Below, in pieces: positions 20,814 through 30,737 of a DNA stretch of 64,000 nucleotides. The notes beneath the pieces were generated by a model. It was not told the origin of the DNA, made no database searches, and saw nothing but the letters and a program-made list of their open reading frames with translations. Both the position numbers and the translations under genes were made by a program. Position 1 is the stretch's first letter. The number at the start of each line of letters is the position of its first letter. The DNA is from Guillardia theta CCMP2712 (lineage: Eukaryota; Cryptophyceae; Pyrenomonadales; Geminigeraceae). The stretch lies in contig NW_005434649.1 in NCBI RefSeq assembly GCF_000315625.1, positions 611,304 to 675,303 of the forward strand. Direction: 5' to 3'.

Positions 20814-22640
20814 TCACCCGGACGAAGCGTCCATGCTCACAATCATCACCTGTAAGAGACTTGAGACAAGGAGGAGGAGGAGGAGGTGGTGGTGGTGGTG
20901 GTGGTGATGATGGACGTTTGCAACTCACGTTGCTGTCGAGGGTCTCAGCTGTGAGGGCGACAGCATGGATGAAGTGAGCTTGAAGGTCTTGAGAGGTAGA
21001 AGGATGAGCATCTACTGCGGACATAAACAAGCAGACAACCTGATGTGAAGTCGATGAGAACGATGGCGAGCTGAATCAGCACAGTGACGTCGAAGTTGAT
21101 GGTCGGGACTGACTTCACACTGCGTCAACCATGACAAGTCAAGGCTACAAGCTTGAATGCCACTGGTTGCTCACATCGGAACACAAACTTGATCTGCGAC
21201 CGAGCACCCGCCCTCGGATGTTTCTGTTGACTTGCACACTGTGACGAGACAAAGACAGGAGGATGTCTTCAGCAACAAGGTAGAACAGGAAGGGAGATGA
21301 TGGAGAGAAGGCAGGAGGGATCTACCTGTACAAGGAAGACAGGATGTGGTGTACTGCGTTGAACTCGAGAAATATCCCTGCAATCACCTCAACACGTCCT
21401 CCTCCTCCTCCTCCTCCTCCTCCTCCTCCTCCTCCTCCTCCTCCTCCTCCTCTATCCCTACCGTAGGGCATGCCTTGCACTCGCCAGCGGACATACCAGC
21501 GCAGCCTGCCAGCAACTCAGCGGGGGGGGAGAGGGCGAGCTGGAGGAATGTGGGGACCGTCTCTGTATTGGCCGAGGGCACACGGGGAGCACTGGACGCA
21601 AGTTCCAGCTGTCATTCAGCTGTCACATGCCACGTCAAGGCCTCTGCCTCTGCCTCCGCACCGTGAGAGGCTGTCACGTTGCAATCGGTCAAGAACTGTC
21701 CCATCTCACACTTCGAGCAACTGCACGCCCATCATCACCCGCTCTACAAGCCCCCTGCCCTCACTTGGCAGGGATGCAGACGCGATTGGTTGTGGCTGAG
21801 CCTGCCAACAGGATCAGCTCTGCTTCACGCCTTTCAGACCCCTTACAAGCGACGATCTCCTTCTCCCCTTCAGCGCATGTGCTGCGACAGGCGACACAGG
21901 CGGAGGAAGAGGACGCTGCAGTCAGAGTCGAGAAGGAGCCTGTTGGACATGGCGAGCATGCTTCAGACCCGACTGTCGGCTTGTAGGATCCTGCAGGACA
22001 CGCTTGGCAGGAGCCTGAGGAGGACGTGTATCCCGCCAGACATTGACAGGCATCAGCAGAAGTGCTCTGAGCAGGGGAAGTTGAGTACGTGGGGCAGCTG
22101 ACACACTCCCTGCAGGAACCTGCTCAGCACGCAGCAGCGCTAGAGGTCAACCCACCCGCTGTCGAGGTAGAGCCCTGCTTCGCATCCCTGGGAAGGCATC
22201 ACAGTGTAGACGCAGTCAGGGGACTTGAAGATGGCAGCACTCCTGGACGTTGACCATGCGGCTCGGATGGTGATGGTGCCGTCGGGAGGGACGGTGACGG
22301 AGCCAACATTGTTGTCCAGCCTCTTGCCTGTGCATCGTCCGTTGGTGAAAGGAATCGCAGAGGAAGAGGACGCGACGACTTCAATCAGGTACTCGCTACC
22401 GGTAGGCGCGGTGAAGCTGACAGGCAACAATGAGCCAGCATCGACTGTTTGTCCGCAGTCGACGGGGCTGCCACCAGAGGTCAGGCGGACAAGAGCAGCA
22501 GTGCTGTCCTGCACTGCTGTATGGGGCGAGTAGGTCGTGCTCAAGCTCAAGGACATCTCGCAGACAAGATTTTCAGGATATCCGGATGCGGTAGGCCATA
22601 AGAGCAGAGGAAGCAAGAGAAGGAGATTGAGCGTTGGCAT
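20400..22640 (-). CDS. Secreted or surface Cys-rich protein with TNFR/GCC2-GCC3-like repeats
   Basis: The minus-strand start at 22640 (MPTLNLLLLLPLLLWPTASG) is a clear signal peptide; an in-frame Met at 22667 is an alternative. A Ser/Thr-rich extracellular domain follows (about 130 aa, starting ENLVCEMSLSLS, with a conserved-looking CGQTVDAGSLLPVSF). Downstream exons carry closely spaced Cys modules typical of ephrin-receptor-like/GCC2-GCC3 or TNFR repeats: CPTYSTSPAQSTSADACQCL, then GSCQACPAGSYKPTVGSEAC, then SPCPTGSF, then CSKCEMGQFLTDCN, TCVQCSPCALGQYRD and AGECKACPT. Later minus-strand exons near 20940-21000 (LQAHFIHAVALTAETLDSN) and 20600-20700 (VLQLQQLLQHQHCKRQVLCQ) suggest further domains including a coiled coil. 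The 3' end is not resolved and may reach about 20060. The gene converges on the PPR gene. Confidence 0.7.
20738..20813. repeat. (CAT)n microsatellite
   Basis: About 25 CAT triplets fall in what is probably an intron of the Cys-rich gene. The acceptor ATGGCAG follows it on the minus strand. Confidence 0.92.
21396..21452. repeat. (CTC)n microsatellite
   Basis: About 19 CTC triplets lie in an intron of the Cys-rich gene, next to the exon AGECKACPT. Confidence 0.92.
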
Positions 22641-23938
22641 GCGAGAGAGGAACAAGACCAGAACCATGTGAGCTTGGGAAGGAGAGAGGAGGGGCTGTTG
22701 TAGGGAGGGAGGGCAAGGAGTGAGGAGATGCTGGTGTAGGGAGGGGAGGGAGACGAGACGTAATTTACCTTCGCTTACGTTTACTGTTTCACCACCCCTC
22801 CTCTACACTTCTTCTACCCACCCCTCCAACTTGAACAGTTGCTTTGACGTCAGCCGTGCGTCACGTTGCCCACCCCTCCCTATCCCTGTAAAGAGTACCC
22901 CTCCTCCTGTAGCGCCTTGACGGTCACGTCGCTGCACCTGCTGCCTCTGACACGCTCGTTGCCTCCCCTACTACTGATTATGACTAGACTAGTACGGTAA
23001 AGTCTCGGACCAGTGCCAACTTGGCTGCACAGCGCAAGGCCGTGGCAGGCCGAGCCCGCCGGGCCCTGATGCTGAAGCCATGCACAGGTGACGCCGATCG
23101 TTAGCCGTCCGATGGTCTTGCTAAGGTCCTCTCATGGTCTATATCTCTCATGTGCTCCTCAATTCTAGTTTCGTGTGGCGCAATGATTAAACTCGGTCTT
23201 GACTCCGAGTCACTGAGCACTGGCAAAAACGGTCTTGTTGCAGCTGAGGTCGATATGATGGCATTTTGGCATAGTCACTACGCCGGGTACAAGTCTAATG
23301 CTCCGTCCGTCGGGCCGTATGGGCCCCAAGTGTGTTTCCGGGAGTCCGGTTGTTTTTCAAGCCCTAGAAAACATTCGAAGATCAAACTTGACAAACAAAT
23401 CAGCCGATGATGGCCCTGGGATGAGAGGCCTAAACAAGGCCGCAGTTTTGCAGGAGACAACAGTCGGCGGCGGCAGTGAGGTACAGTACCACAGCCCAGG
23501 CCGCAGTGACGGGCGCATGCTACTAGTTCGGCAGGGCCCGGCCCCGGTAGCGGCAGGCTGTCGGAGCCGGGCCGCGAACCGTACACTCTGAGGCTGGCTC
23601 GGCTCTCACCTTCCGAGCTGAGCGAGTGTGAGGGGATGAGGGGCAGCTAGGATTCATGCAAGGGCGGGACGTGGAGTTGCGAGGGGTTGAAGGAGAGGGA
23701 GAGAGAGAGGGGGAGAGCTTGTGGTAGGAAACAGGAAGGAGGGAGAGAGGGAGAGAGGAAAGGGGAGAGAGAGCTTGTGATAGTGAAGAGGAAACGGAGA
23801 GGGATGGAGGGAGAGAGAGGAGCTCCTAAGATGAGACGTCAGTGAGAGGATGATATGAGAGGATGACAGGAGTGTGCTGGATAAAAGATCTGCATCCTTC
23901 ACGCTTGGTTGACTGGTGGTGAAGCTTTTTCCTTTCAG
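22641..23938. other. Intergenic region with a GC-rich patch and purine-rich DNA
   Basis: The 1.3 kb between the Cys-rich gene (minus) and SAE1 (plus) holds no supported gene. Bases 22985-23100 and 23500-23600 are unusually GC-rich (GGCCCGGCCCCGG, GAGCCGGGCC). Bases 23640-23830 are GGGAGAG-rich. The GC-rich style recurs at 29890-30010 and may mark old mobile-element remnants, but I found no intact terminal repeats. Confidence 0.5.
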
Positions 23939-25179
23939 ATGTCAGAAGCTTCACTTGATGCGGATCAAGTGAAACAATACGATCGGCAAATACGTCTTTG
24001 GGGATTTGCTGCCCAACAAAAGATAACTCAGGCTCGGGTTCTGGTGCATGGCTGCTGTGGGATGTCTGCAGAGATTGTGAAGAACTTGGTTCTTGCTGGT
24101 CTGATCGACGATGGTGGGATTGCGATCGAGATTGATGGAAAGGTTTGCAGGAGTTGGGAACGTTTGCTTGATGGACGACGCCATTGCTCAAGAACAGGAC
24201 CTTGGGAGCCAATTTCTGATACCTGCAGAGTGTGTCGGCAAGATGTCTCGTGCAGAAGCAAGCATCAAATCCTTACAAGAACTGAATCCCAAAGCTTCTA
24301 TCAGATGCGAAAAGGGTGAAGAGAGAATTCTCGATGAAGCTTTGTAAGTTTGCCAATTCGCAAGCGAATTTGGACTTTTGACGAAATGTTTGTATGCGCG
24401 GTGTAGGTTGAAGCAATTCGACCTTGTTTGTGTTTCAGATGGAGCACCAAACATGCAGAAGCAGGTCAATGAGATCTGTCGGAAAAACAAAATCAAGTTT
24501 TTCAGCGTCAATTCGCATGGCTTCTTTGCATGCTTTTTTCTTGATCTTAACGAGCATGATTATTATGTGGAGAAGAAGGAAGGGGTACGCGATAGCCTAT
24601 CCCCAAACCATTGAAGTGAGCTTGCTTCCAGGATACACAGAAAACGACAACTGAGCAGTTTCAGCTGAGATACCCTTCGATGGAGCAAGCCATGAGCACA
24701 AGCTGGTCCAAGCTCACAAAGGGAAAGGCACAAGTCAACAAACTATTCTACGCACTACAGCTCCTTCATGCCATGCAGGAGCGAGCCGGTGACGCGTGTG
24801 GGTATAGCGACAGAGTCGGGTGACGAGGCTGGCAGGATCTTCGTCTGCACCTGTGGAGAACGCTGAAGAAGTGCACCTCGTGAGAGATGAGCTTTGCAAG
24901 CGCCACTCCCTCTCGGCCTCGTGCTTCGAAGACGATCTCTTCCGCAAGCTCGCGATGCAGGTGAACAAGTGTGCGAGGAGCATGCCAAGTCTGACACTCA
25001 TGGGGCAGGTGAATCTTCACGTGAGCATGGTCTGCTCTATCGTTGGCGGGATGGCCGCGGATCACATGGTCAAGGCTCTCACAGGGAAGGAGAAGCCCTT
25101 GAGGAATTATTTCATCTACGATGGCAGGGACGGGTCTGGCATTGTGCTGGATCTCGGAGCATCAGAGGACGATACTTAA
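23939..25179 (+). CDS. SAE1: SUMO-activating enzyme E1 subunit 1 (SAE1/AOS1)
   Basis: SAE1/AOS1 pairs with UBA2 to adenylate SUMO and start SUMO conjugation, mainly in the nucleus. Five exons are in phase: 23939-24098, 24151-24343, 24407-24584, 24632-24788 and 24836-25179. Introns are 47-63 nt. The N-terminus has the family signature QYDRQIRLWGFAAQQKITQA, then RVLVHGCCGMSAEIVKNLVL, the ThiF/MoeB-type nucleotide-binding fold. NVCLMDDAIAQEQDLGSQFL matches the segment where AOS1 proteins carry a short conserved acidic loop. The C-terminus ends with ALTGKEKPLRNYFIYDGRDG, as in SAE1. Total length is about 343 aa, normal for the family. SAE1 has no catalytic Cys, which is consistent here. The ATG directly follows TTTCCTTTCAG, so a 5' UTR intron is possible. 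NEDD8 E1 subunit 1 is less likely because it is longer. Confidence 0.92.
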
Positions 25180-25339
25180 TGCGGGTTGAAGATATAAATG
25201 AAATGCAGATTTGGTTGAGATGAAATTCTTTTAAGTTTACACGGTCGAAGCCTCATCCAAGTAAGATAGCACTCCTCACGAGATGTCGACCTTCTGTTCC
25301 AAGAAGATGCATTTTCCCTCTTGTTCCAGCATCTGTCAG

Positions 25340-26076
25340 CTAGTACAGCTGCATGTACTTGCAGATGCTCTTGAACTGGTCGCGAGTAAGGTATTGCGCG
25401 TTCTCATCTTCCGACTCCGAGCAGTATCGGATGATTTCCTGCGAGCTGATCAAACTTGAGAGCTCGCGGCATGCGACTCTTACCTTGAGCTCCAAGTCTG
25501 TACATCCTGCCTGAATCACTTCCGAGATGTTCTTCAGACCAAGCCACGTGATGACTGTTGGGCAGAATTACTGGACGACACGTGAAGCCTGGTAGATACC
25601 TTTCTTGCAGTCTTCAGGTTGATGATTGCATTCCTCTGCATTACGATGCTCCAAGCAAGAATCTGCGAAATTTTCGAATTGCTCGTCAACCATCTTGCTG
25701 TTATCCTGTTCCAAGATCTTGGGTCTCATGAAAGCAAGAAATTCGGAGAATTCGATCTCTTTATTCCCGCTTGAGTCAAGTTTGTCCATGATTTGCTCGA
25801 TCTTGACATTGAGACACGCATCAGTACCACACCAAGAGGGGCAAGTGAAGTCACACGTCTTCGAGCGAGTTCTTGACCTCGGGCATGAGAATGTTCATAG
25901 CGTATCTCATCTCGCTGACGTCGATGGCCTGGGGAAGCGGGTGAGCAGGAGAGGAGGAGGACTTGACGAGTTGCGCTCACCCCGCTGCCATCGGAGTCGA
26001 AGGTCTCGAAGACCTCTCGGATCTCCTGCATTTGCTCCTCCGTCAGCTCCGTTCGAACCTTGCGCCGCTGCGCCAT
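25340..26076 (-). CDS. Divergent centrin-like EF-hand protein, 5 exons
   Basis: Centrins are calcium-binding proteins of basal bodies and centrosomes. Exons on the minus strand are 26076-25981, 25928-25857, 25801-25600, 25554-25484 and 25438-25340. All are in phase, giving 179 aa, the normal centrin length. The N-terminus MAQRRKVRTELTEEQMQEIR is followed by EF-hand 1 (FETFDSDGSGAIDVSEMRYA). EF-hand 2 (DKLDSSGNKEIEFSEFLAFM) follows. The C-terminal half (WLGLKNISEVIQAGCTDLEL, then LTRDQFKSICKYM) keeps helix-like spacing but lacks canonical acidic loops, so only the first two sites look able to bind calcium. An insertion rich in Cys, Glu and His (LEHRNAEECNHQPEDCKK) sits between the halves. A calmodulin-like or other EF-hand identity is possible. 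Confidence 0.85.
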
Positions 26077-26763
26077 CTTCTGCTTGTCTGCCAGTGGTCA
26101 AACGTCAGGCTGCGCGGGGATGAGGGCGATTGCTGGGAATGGCGGCTACACAATCGATTCGGGGGACGATGGGGAGGAGGAGGGAGGGAAGGAGGGAGAC
26201 GAGCGATGGAGAGCGATGGAGAGGGAGGGAGAGAGAGAGAGAGAGAGGAGCCAGGGTGAAAGAGCGACGAAGATAGAAGGAAGGCGAGGGAGGGAGCAGA
26301 CTGAATTCTGAGCTGCCGTTAAGTATGAGGGGTAGAGGAGTGGGTGGAGAGCTGAGAAATATGGGGAGAGAAGGGGGAAGAGACAGGACGTGAAGGATGA
26401 GAAGAGTTGAAGGAGGCAACAGGAAGATGAGGGGAGCCAAGATCTGATAACGAAAGCACGCATTGGAAGCAAGGTTGCTGGGAGGGCAGTGAAATATGAA
26501 CAGGGGCAGGTAATCGAGAGTGAGCAGGAGATGGTCGGAAAGGCTGTAGGAACGTAAGACGCAAGAGTTGGAAAGGAGGAGGATGCAAAGAACGACAGCG
26601 CTGTGTCGTATCTGAATCATCGACTTGCTGAAGGAAACTTAAGAAACTTTATTTGCAGGTTCTCTCTGGTGAAATTCAAACTATCCAGGCGACGGCAGAG
26701 CCACAGAGCGATGGACGTTGTAAGATAGGAGCCCTCGCCCGTGTCACTTTCTCCAGCTGAACT
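26077..26763. other. Divergent spacer, GGGAGG/GAGA-rich
   Basis: This is a purine-rich plus strand between the centrin-like gene (minus) and the membrane-protein gene (plus), notably GGGAGGGAGAGAGAGA near 26210-26250. Both promoters must be here. No gene is supported; the minus-strand frames are hydrophobic readings of the purine tract. Confidence 0.6.
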
Positions 26764-27534
26764 ATGGCGAGCTCGCTCAATGCGAAGCAGGAGAGGCAGA
26801 TCTTGAAACTCATGCAGGGAGGCTGCTCTAACCTGGACATCATGAACCACCCGAGCACAGAGGATATTGAGGTGACCCTCGAGCAGCTCCAGCGCATGAG
26901 AGAGTTGTCGGGCCTTGAGGACGAGGAAGGGAAGTCGCGCAGGGGGAGGAGAGGAGAGGAACCTGAAGCTACGCGCGTGAGCGAGGTTGAGACTTCCTTG
27001 GTTCATCGAGCTCCTCCCAAGGTCTACGCCAAGATTCACTACAAGGACGAAGAGGGGCCGCTGGTGCTGAAGCGAGAGAGAAGCATCGCTGCCTCCTCCT
27101 CTGCCCGATACACGTCCTCCTTTCTCATGTCCTTCAGTCAGCAGCTCGGTCCTCTTCAGGGGATGCACACTCTTGTGGGGGTGGGCCTCTACTTCATCGT
27201 CCTGTACCTGCTCCTCCTTCTCTGTGCGCACCTGGTCTTGGCCCTTGCTAGTTGGATCCTCTCTCACAAGCTCCTCTCCCTCTTTCTGACAGCCTCTTGC
27301 TGCTACGCGTATGCCGTGCAGGTCAACGGGGAGCCGCTGACGCTGTCGGAGGCGACACGAGACAAGGTCAGGTCCTCCCTCCTGCTGCTCGTCGCCATGG
27401 CCTGCGAGAGGAGCGCGAAGATGCTCGCAGTGGCACGAGTGATGCTGCAGGGGGGCGATGAAGGCAAACCAGTGGCATCGAGCTTGCGACAAGCGAGCGA
27501 ACGATCAAGTGAAGCTGCTCACGCGGCGTCATAG
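26764..27534 (+). CDS. Single-exon membrane protein of unknown function
   Basis: A 256-aa frame starts MASSLNAKQERQILKLMQGG. The N-terminal 60 residues look helical (EDIEVTLEQLQRMRELSGL). A basic, Arg/Glu-rich linker follows. Two adjacent hydrophobic segments lie at about residues 140-165 (LVGVGLYFIVLYLLLLLCAH) and 167-188 (SWILSHKLLSLFLTASCCYA), forming a probable hairpin in a membrane. The C-terminal tail is amphipathic (ATRDKVRSSLLLLVAMACER). The overall layout resembles short ER or organelle membrane adaptors, but no family is recognised. The opposite strand is also open for 291 codons but reads as low-complexity charge runs, so the plus strand is preferred. Confidence 0.7.
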   Translation: MASSLNAKQERQILKLMQGGCSNLDIMNHPSTEDIEVTLEQLQRMRELSGLEDEEGKSRRGRRGEEPEATRVSEVETSLVHRAPPKVYAKIHYKDEEGPLVLKRERSIAASSSARYTSSFLMSFSQQLGPLQGMHTLVGVGLYFIVLYLLLLLCAHLVLALASWILSHKLLSLFLTASCCYAYAVQVNGEPLTLSEATRDKVRSSLLLLVAMACERSAKMLAVARVMLQGGDEGKPVASSLRQASERSSEAAHAAS

Positions 27535-27668
27535 AAGCTTTGACCACTGTCTTTATTTACTTGTATTGCTCGTTGTCTTTGAACTAATTGGTTCTTTGAA
27601 AGTGAATACTCTCACGACTTCTTCCCTGTCCCCTCCCTTCCCTCCTCTCATCCTCTTGCTGCTCTTCC

Positions 27669-29890
27669 TCAACCTGCGCTGGTCTCAGTGTCGACCGTCT
27701 CCAGCCCCCTCGAAACTTTCACCTCAATCACGTTCCTGCTGTTGGAAGAGACAAGCTGCTTTCTCTCAACTCTACATCTCTCTCTTTTCAGCATCAATAC
27801 CGATCTCAATCAGCGATCAGGTTGTAGATAGACCTTGCAGGCGCGGGATCAAAGAACGGGAACGACGGACAAGAGCCTTGTCCTGTTCTATATATGTCGT
27901 TGATGTTGTTGCTTCCTGGGCTGCTTTGGTTGCTTCTTCAAGCTCTCGGATTTTCCTCCAACACCTATGAGCACACAACATGAGATATCATGAGACCAGA
28001 ACCTTCTCTTCCACCTTGTATGCTCAGCCGCAGGTTCCTAACGGACTTGGCTTTAGGGTCGCAGGCCCAAATGTCCTTCAAGTCCATCAAAAGTTGGAGA
28101 GGAAGAGAGAGCAGTGGGAGAGAGGAGGAGGAGGGAGAGAGAGCATTGGAAGAAAGGAGGAAGAGGGAGGTACCTTCATGTTGTCATCCCAGCAGATATT
28201 CGTCACGCTCGTCCTGATGAGACATCAGAAGCGCAGTTAAGTGAGCGTGCAGGCGGCTAGAGCGCACATGTATCTCTCGCATGACGACCCCAGCCATCTC
28301 ACGCCTTCCCTTGTCATCTCGAACGCCTGGATCCTCCTGTTCCTTGACTCCGCCACCTGCCCTCTGGGGTCAAGACCCTCAGAGTCTCCCCAGCTGCTCA
28401 CGAGCAAGACTCCATCTGATCGCATCGCGAGGCCTGTCGGGTAGTTCAATTCGCCGACAAATCTGCCCCAGCCGCCAACGGCCGCTCCGAGCTCAGCTCC
28501 GTTGGTTGCATTGAAACTGAGACTCAACTTCAACCCATGGCACAACTTTGACATGGCTCACAATCTCAAGACATGATTCCCGCTGTCCGCTACGATCAGC
28601 AGCAGAGGACACACTGGAGTATCTTTCACGACCAATACTGCATTGGGTAATCGCAAAGTCGTTGAAATCATCTGATACGCTTCCGCTACTTGGTTTGACT
28701 TTCAACCCAAAGTCATCTTCAGGTCCAAGAATGACTTCACTCACTTCCTGAGAGAGGTTCATGGGTAGATCTCTCCATCTCACAAACGAGCCATCTTCCT
28801 GCATGTCTGGTCAAGCAACAAGCTAGAGATACTCTGCAAGCACTCACCGGCACTTTCACTCGCATCCCTGTCAAGTTGGCATGGATGAGATACTTGCAGG
28901 TCCCGTTGAGGTACAGAGCTTGCACACAGCAGCTCTCGGGATCGCAGACCCAAACCATGTCATCAACAGTTGAAACCATGTGACTGAGAAAGCAATCAAC
29001 GCACTTGTCACTTGATCTCCTACTTGTATGCATTGTCAACTCACGGAAAGGAGAAGTTTCCTGGGGTAGGAATGTGTCGTCGCTTCCGCGGCTGCAGCCT
29101 GCCTGGCAGAGAGATTGAGAGGAGGATACAAATTTGAGGTCCAGCTCACCGAGACTCAAGCAGGAGAGGGGTTCTCCCTGAAATACCCGGATGACTCCAC
29201 TACCACTGCATCGTCTCAGAGCTTGTGCCCTCCCTCTCCCCACACTCCAGCACCTGTCGGCAACAAACATGCTTCCCTGCTCATTGATCGAGATCGAAGT
29301 CGGACCACGAAAGCAGTCGCTCTCGGTCCGGTATGCTATCGACTCCGTCTGGAAAGAAGATTGTGAGGGTGAAGAACAATCGCTGGAAGTAGATTGATCT
29401 TACTGCTCTGCCGGTGGACTTGTTCAACACGATGATTCTATTTCTATCTCGACATGTCAGAGGGTTCACCATGGCCGCTTGTCTCACCTGGAAACTTCAG
29501 CAACGTAGAGGTTTCGATCTCGTCCGATCTTGCAGTCCCAGGGCTCGTTCCTCAATACAACCTTCCTCACCTGCGCCCCCCGTCACCACTTGCCAGCCTC
29601 TGCAGCGCTCACGTGATGAAATTCACAACGAGAAGGTTGTGCCCGTCCTCCCACGTCTGCACAGTGTCAGAAGGAGACGCTAACAAGCTTGCGAGAAGAG
29701 CTGGCAGGATCCGAGTCCGAAACAGAAGCAGCGAAAACAAGATCGAGAGGGACAGCAAGGGAGGAGAGACAGGGAGGAGACACAAGGGAGACACAAGGGA
29801 GAAGCAAGGGAGATGATAGGAAAAAGATCCTCGTCTCTCTCCCCACCTGCCATGGACGTTTCTCTCGCCATTGCGAGTAGTAGCAGCCAT
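27669..29890 (-). CDS. NHL/beta-propeller repeat protein, multi-exon
   Basis: NHL repeats form propellers that bind proteins or RNA. Minus-strand exons give repeated blade-like strands: VVLRNEPWDCKIGRDRNLYV (about 29510-29560), NRIIVLNKSTGRAVRSI (about 29400-29450), VSTVDDMVWVCDPESCCVQA then YLNGTCKYLIHANLTGMRVK (about 28860-28990). Then come EDGSFVRWRDLPMNL (about 28760-28800) and the clearest NHL blade, NYPTGLAMRSDGVLLVSSWG, with SRNRRIQAFE (about 28300-28450). A C-terminal exon has LKDIWACDPKAKSV (about 28040-28090), then a helix KIRELEEATKAAQEA (about 27925-27970). The proposed start (MAATTRNGERNVHGR at 29890) and the 3' exons are uncertain because I could not keep the phase across every junction. 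Confidence 0.6.
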
Positions 29891-30336
29891 AGCATCCGGC
29901 GTTAGCTGAGGCCCGGCACTGCACGTGACAGCTATGTGACTCGGACGTGCCCGGCATCGCCCCGCCCGGCCGGGCCGCCGGCGGTCAGTCACTCCGGGCA
30001 TCCACCGTGACTGAAGGCCGAATGTAACGGTTAGTAACGACTCAGTTACTACCGGGAGGCCCCTAAAAAGTGATTTAGATAAGCCTGAAGGGCAGAAGTT
30101 GCCTGTCGATCTATTTTGGGGAGAATGCAGCAAGAGTCGGAGTAGCGGCAGAGGGCGAGCATGTTAGAACCTGGCTCGAGGGGAGAGAGGGAAGGTGGGA
30201 GAGGGGCCGGGGAGGTAGGGGAGGCCCTGACCTCGGAGGGAGCGGCAGAAGGCAGGTAGGAGGATGACAGCGAAGAGGAAGGAAGAAAGGGCTGCGAGAA
30301 GGAATGTGCCTGGGGTAACGATGTGCTCAACGCAGC
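29891..30336. other. Spacer with a GC-rich island
   Basis: Bases 29900-30010 are strongly GC-rich (GCCCCGCCCGGCCGGGCCGC) compared with their surroundings. They include the short near-palindrome CCCGGCCGGG. Bases 30170-30250 are GGGAGAGG-rich. No gene is visible. Confidence 0.5.
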
Positions 30337-30620
30337 ATGTTCGCTCTTATCCGACAAGCTACTTCTTTGCTCTACATCGGCTCTATCGGAGTCGAGGGAG
30401 GACAGGGTCCCTCTGATTACCTCTACGGTAAGGGCACGAGACAGTGTTGCTCTGCTTCGCTGACGCTGCTGCAGGCGACTACGACCTCACCGAGCGCAGA
30501 AACGTCAGGTCGGGCCTCGGAGACGACGAGGGCATGCCCGAGTACGCCACGGGAGATATCTATGTGAGGCTGAGGAGAGAAGCTCTGCGAGCCCCTGACT
30601 GTCTGCTGCAGGACCCTTGA
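30337..30620 (+). CDS. Small 62-aa protein, 3 exons
   Basis: Exons 30337-30427, 30475-30563 and 30612-30620 join in phase through two GT-AG introns of 47 and 48 nt. The protein opens MFALIRQATSLLYIGSIGVE and continues YLYGDYDLTERRNVRSGLG, then DDEGMPEYATGDIYDP and stop. The second intron is a multiple of 3 and open, so retaining it would add 16 residues before the same stop. The N-terminus is mildly hydrophobic and basic, compatible with a mitochondrial presequence or a small membrane subunit, and the rest is polar. I do not recognise the family. Acceptor-like CGCAG directly before the ATG leaves room for an upstream exon. Confidence 0.55.
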
Positions 30621-30737
30621 AGCGCCCGCGCAGTAGACGCAGGTGTTGTATAGATTGAAGCTTGTCCTGAGTATCGAGAAGTTCTCTATCAGACGAAGAT
30701 GAATCAAAGCTTGAAACTAGATCACTGCTCCGCTCCT

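Noticed and set aside
22930-23600. Possible tRNA, snRNA or snoRNA genes
   Set aside because: I found no cloverleaf, no GGTTCRA box and no convincing C/D boxes.
26617-27492. 291-codon minus-strand frame opposite the membrane-protein gene
   Set aside because: It reads as charged low-complexity sequence, while the plus frame has a good start, two hydrophobic helices and amphipathic regions.
27458-27970. 170-codon plus-strand frame
   Set aside because: It overlaps the end of the membrane-protein gene and the 3' exons of the NHL gene and has no domain or splice logic.
30505-30737. Extension of the large minus-strand gene over the 62-aa gene
   Set aside because: The frame with VADAVDVMQETDGA stops at 30738. 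The other open frame overlaps the spliced plus-strand gene and has no conserved features.
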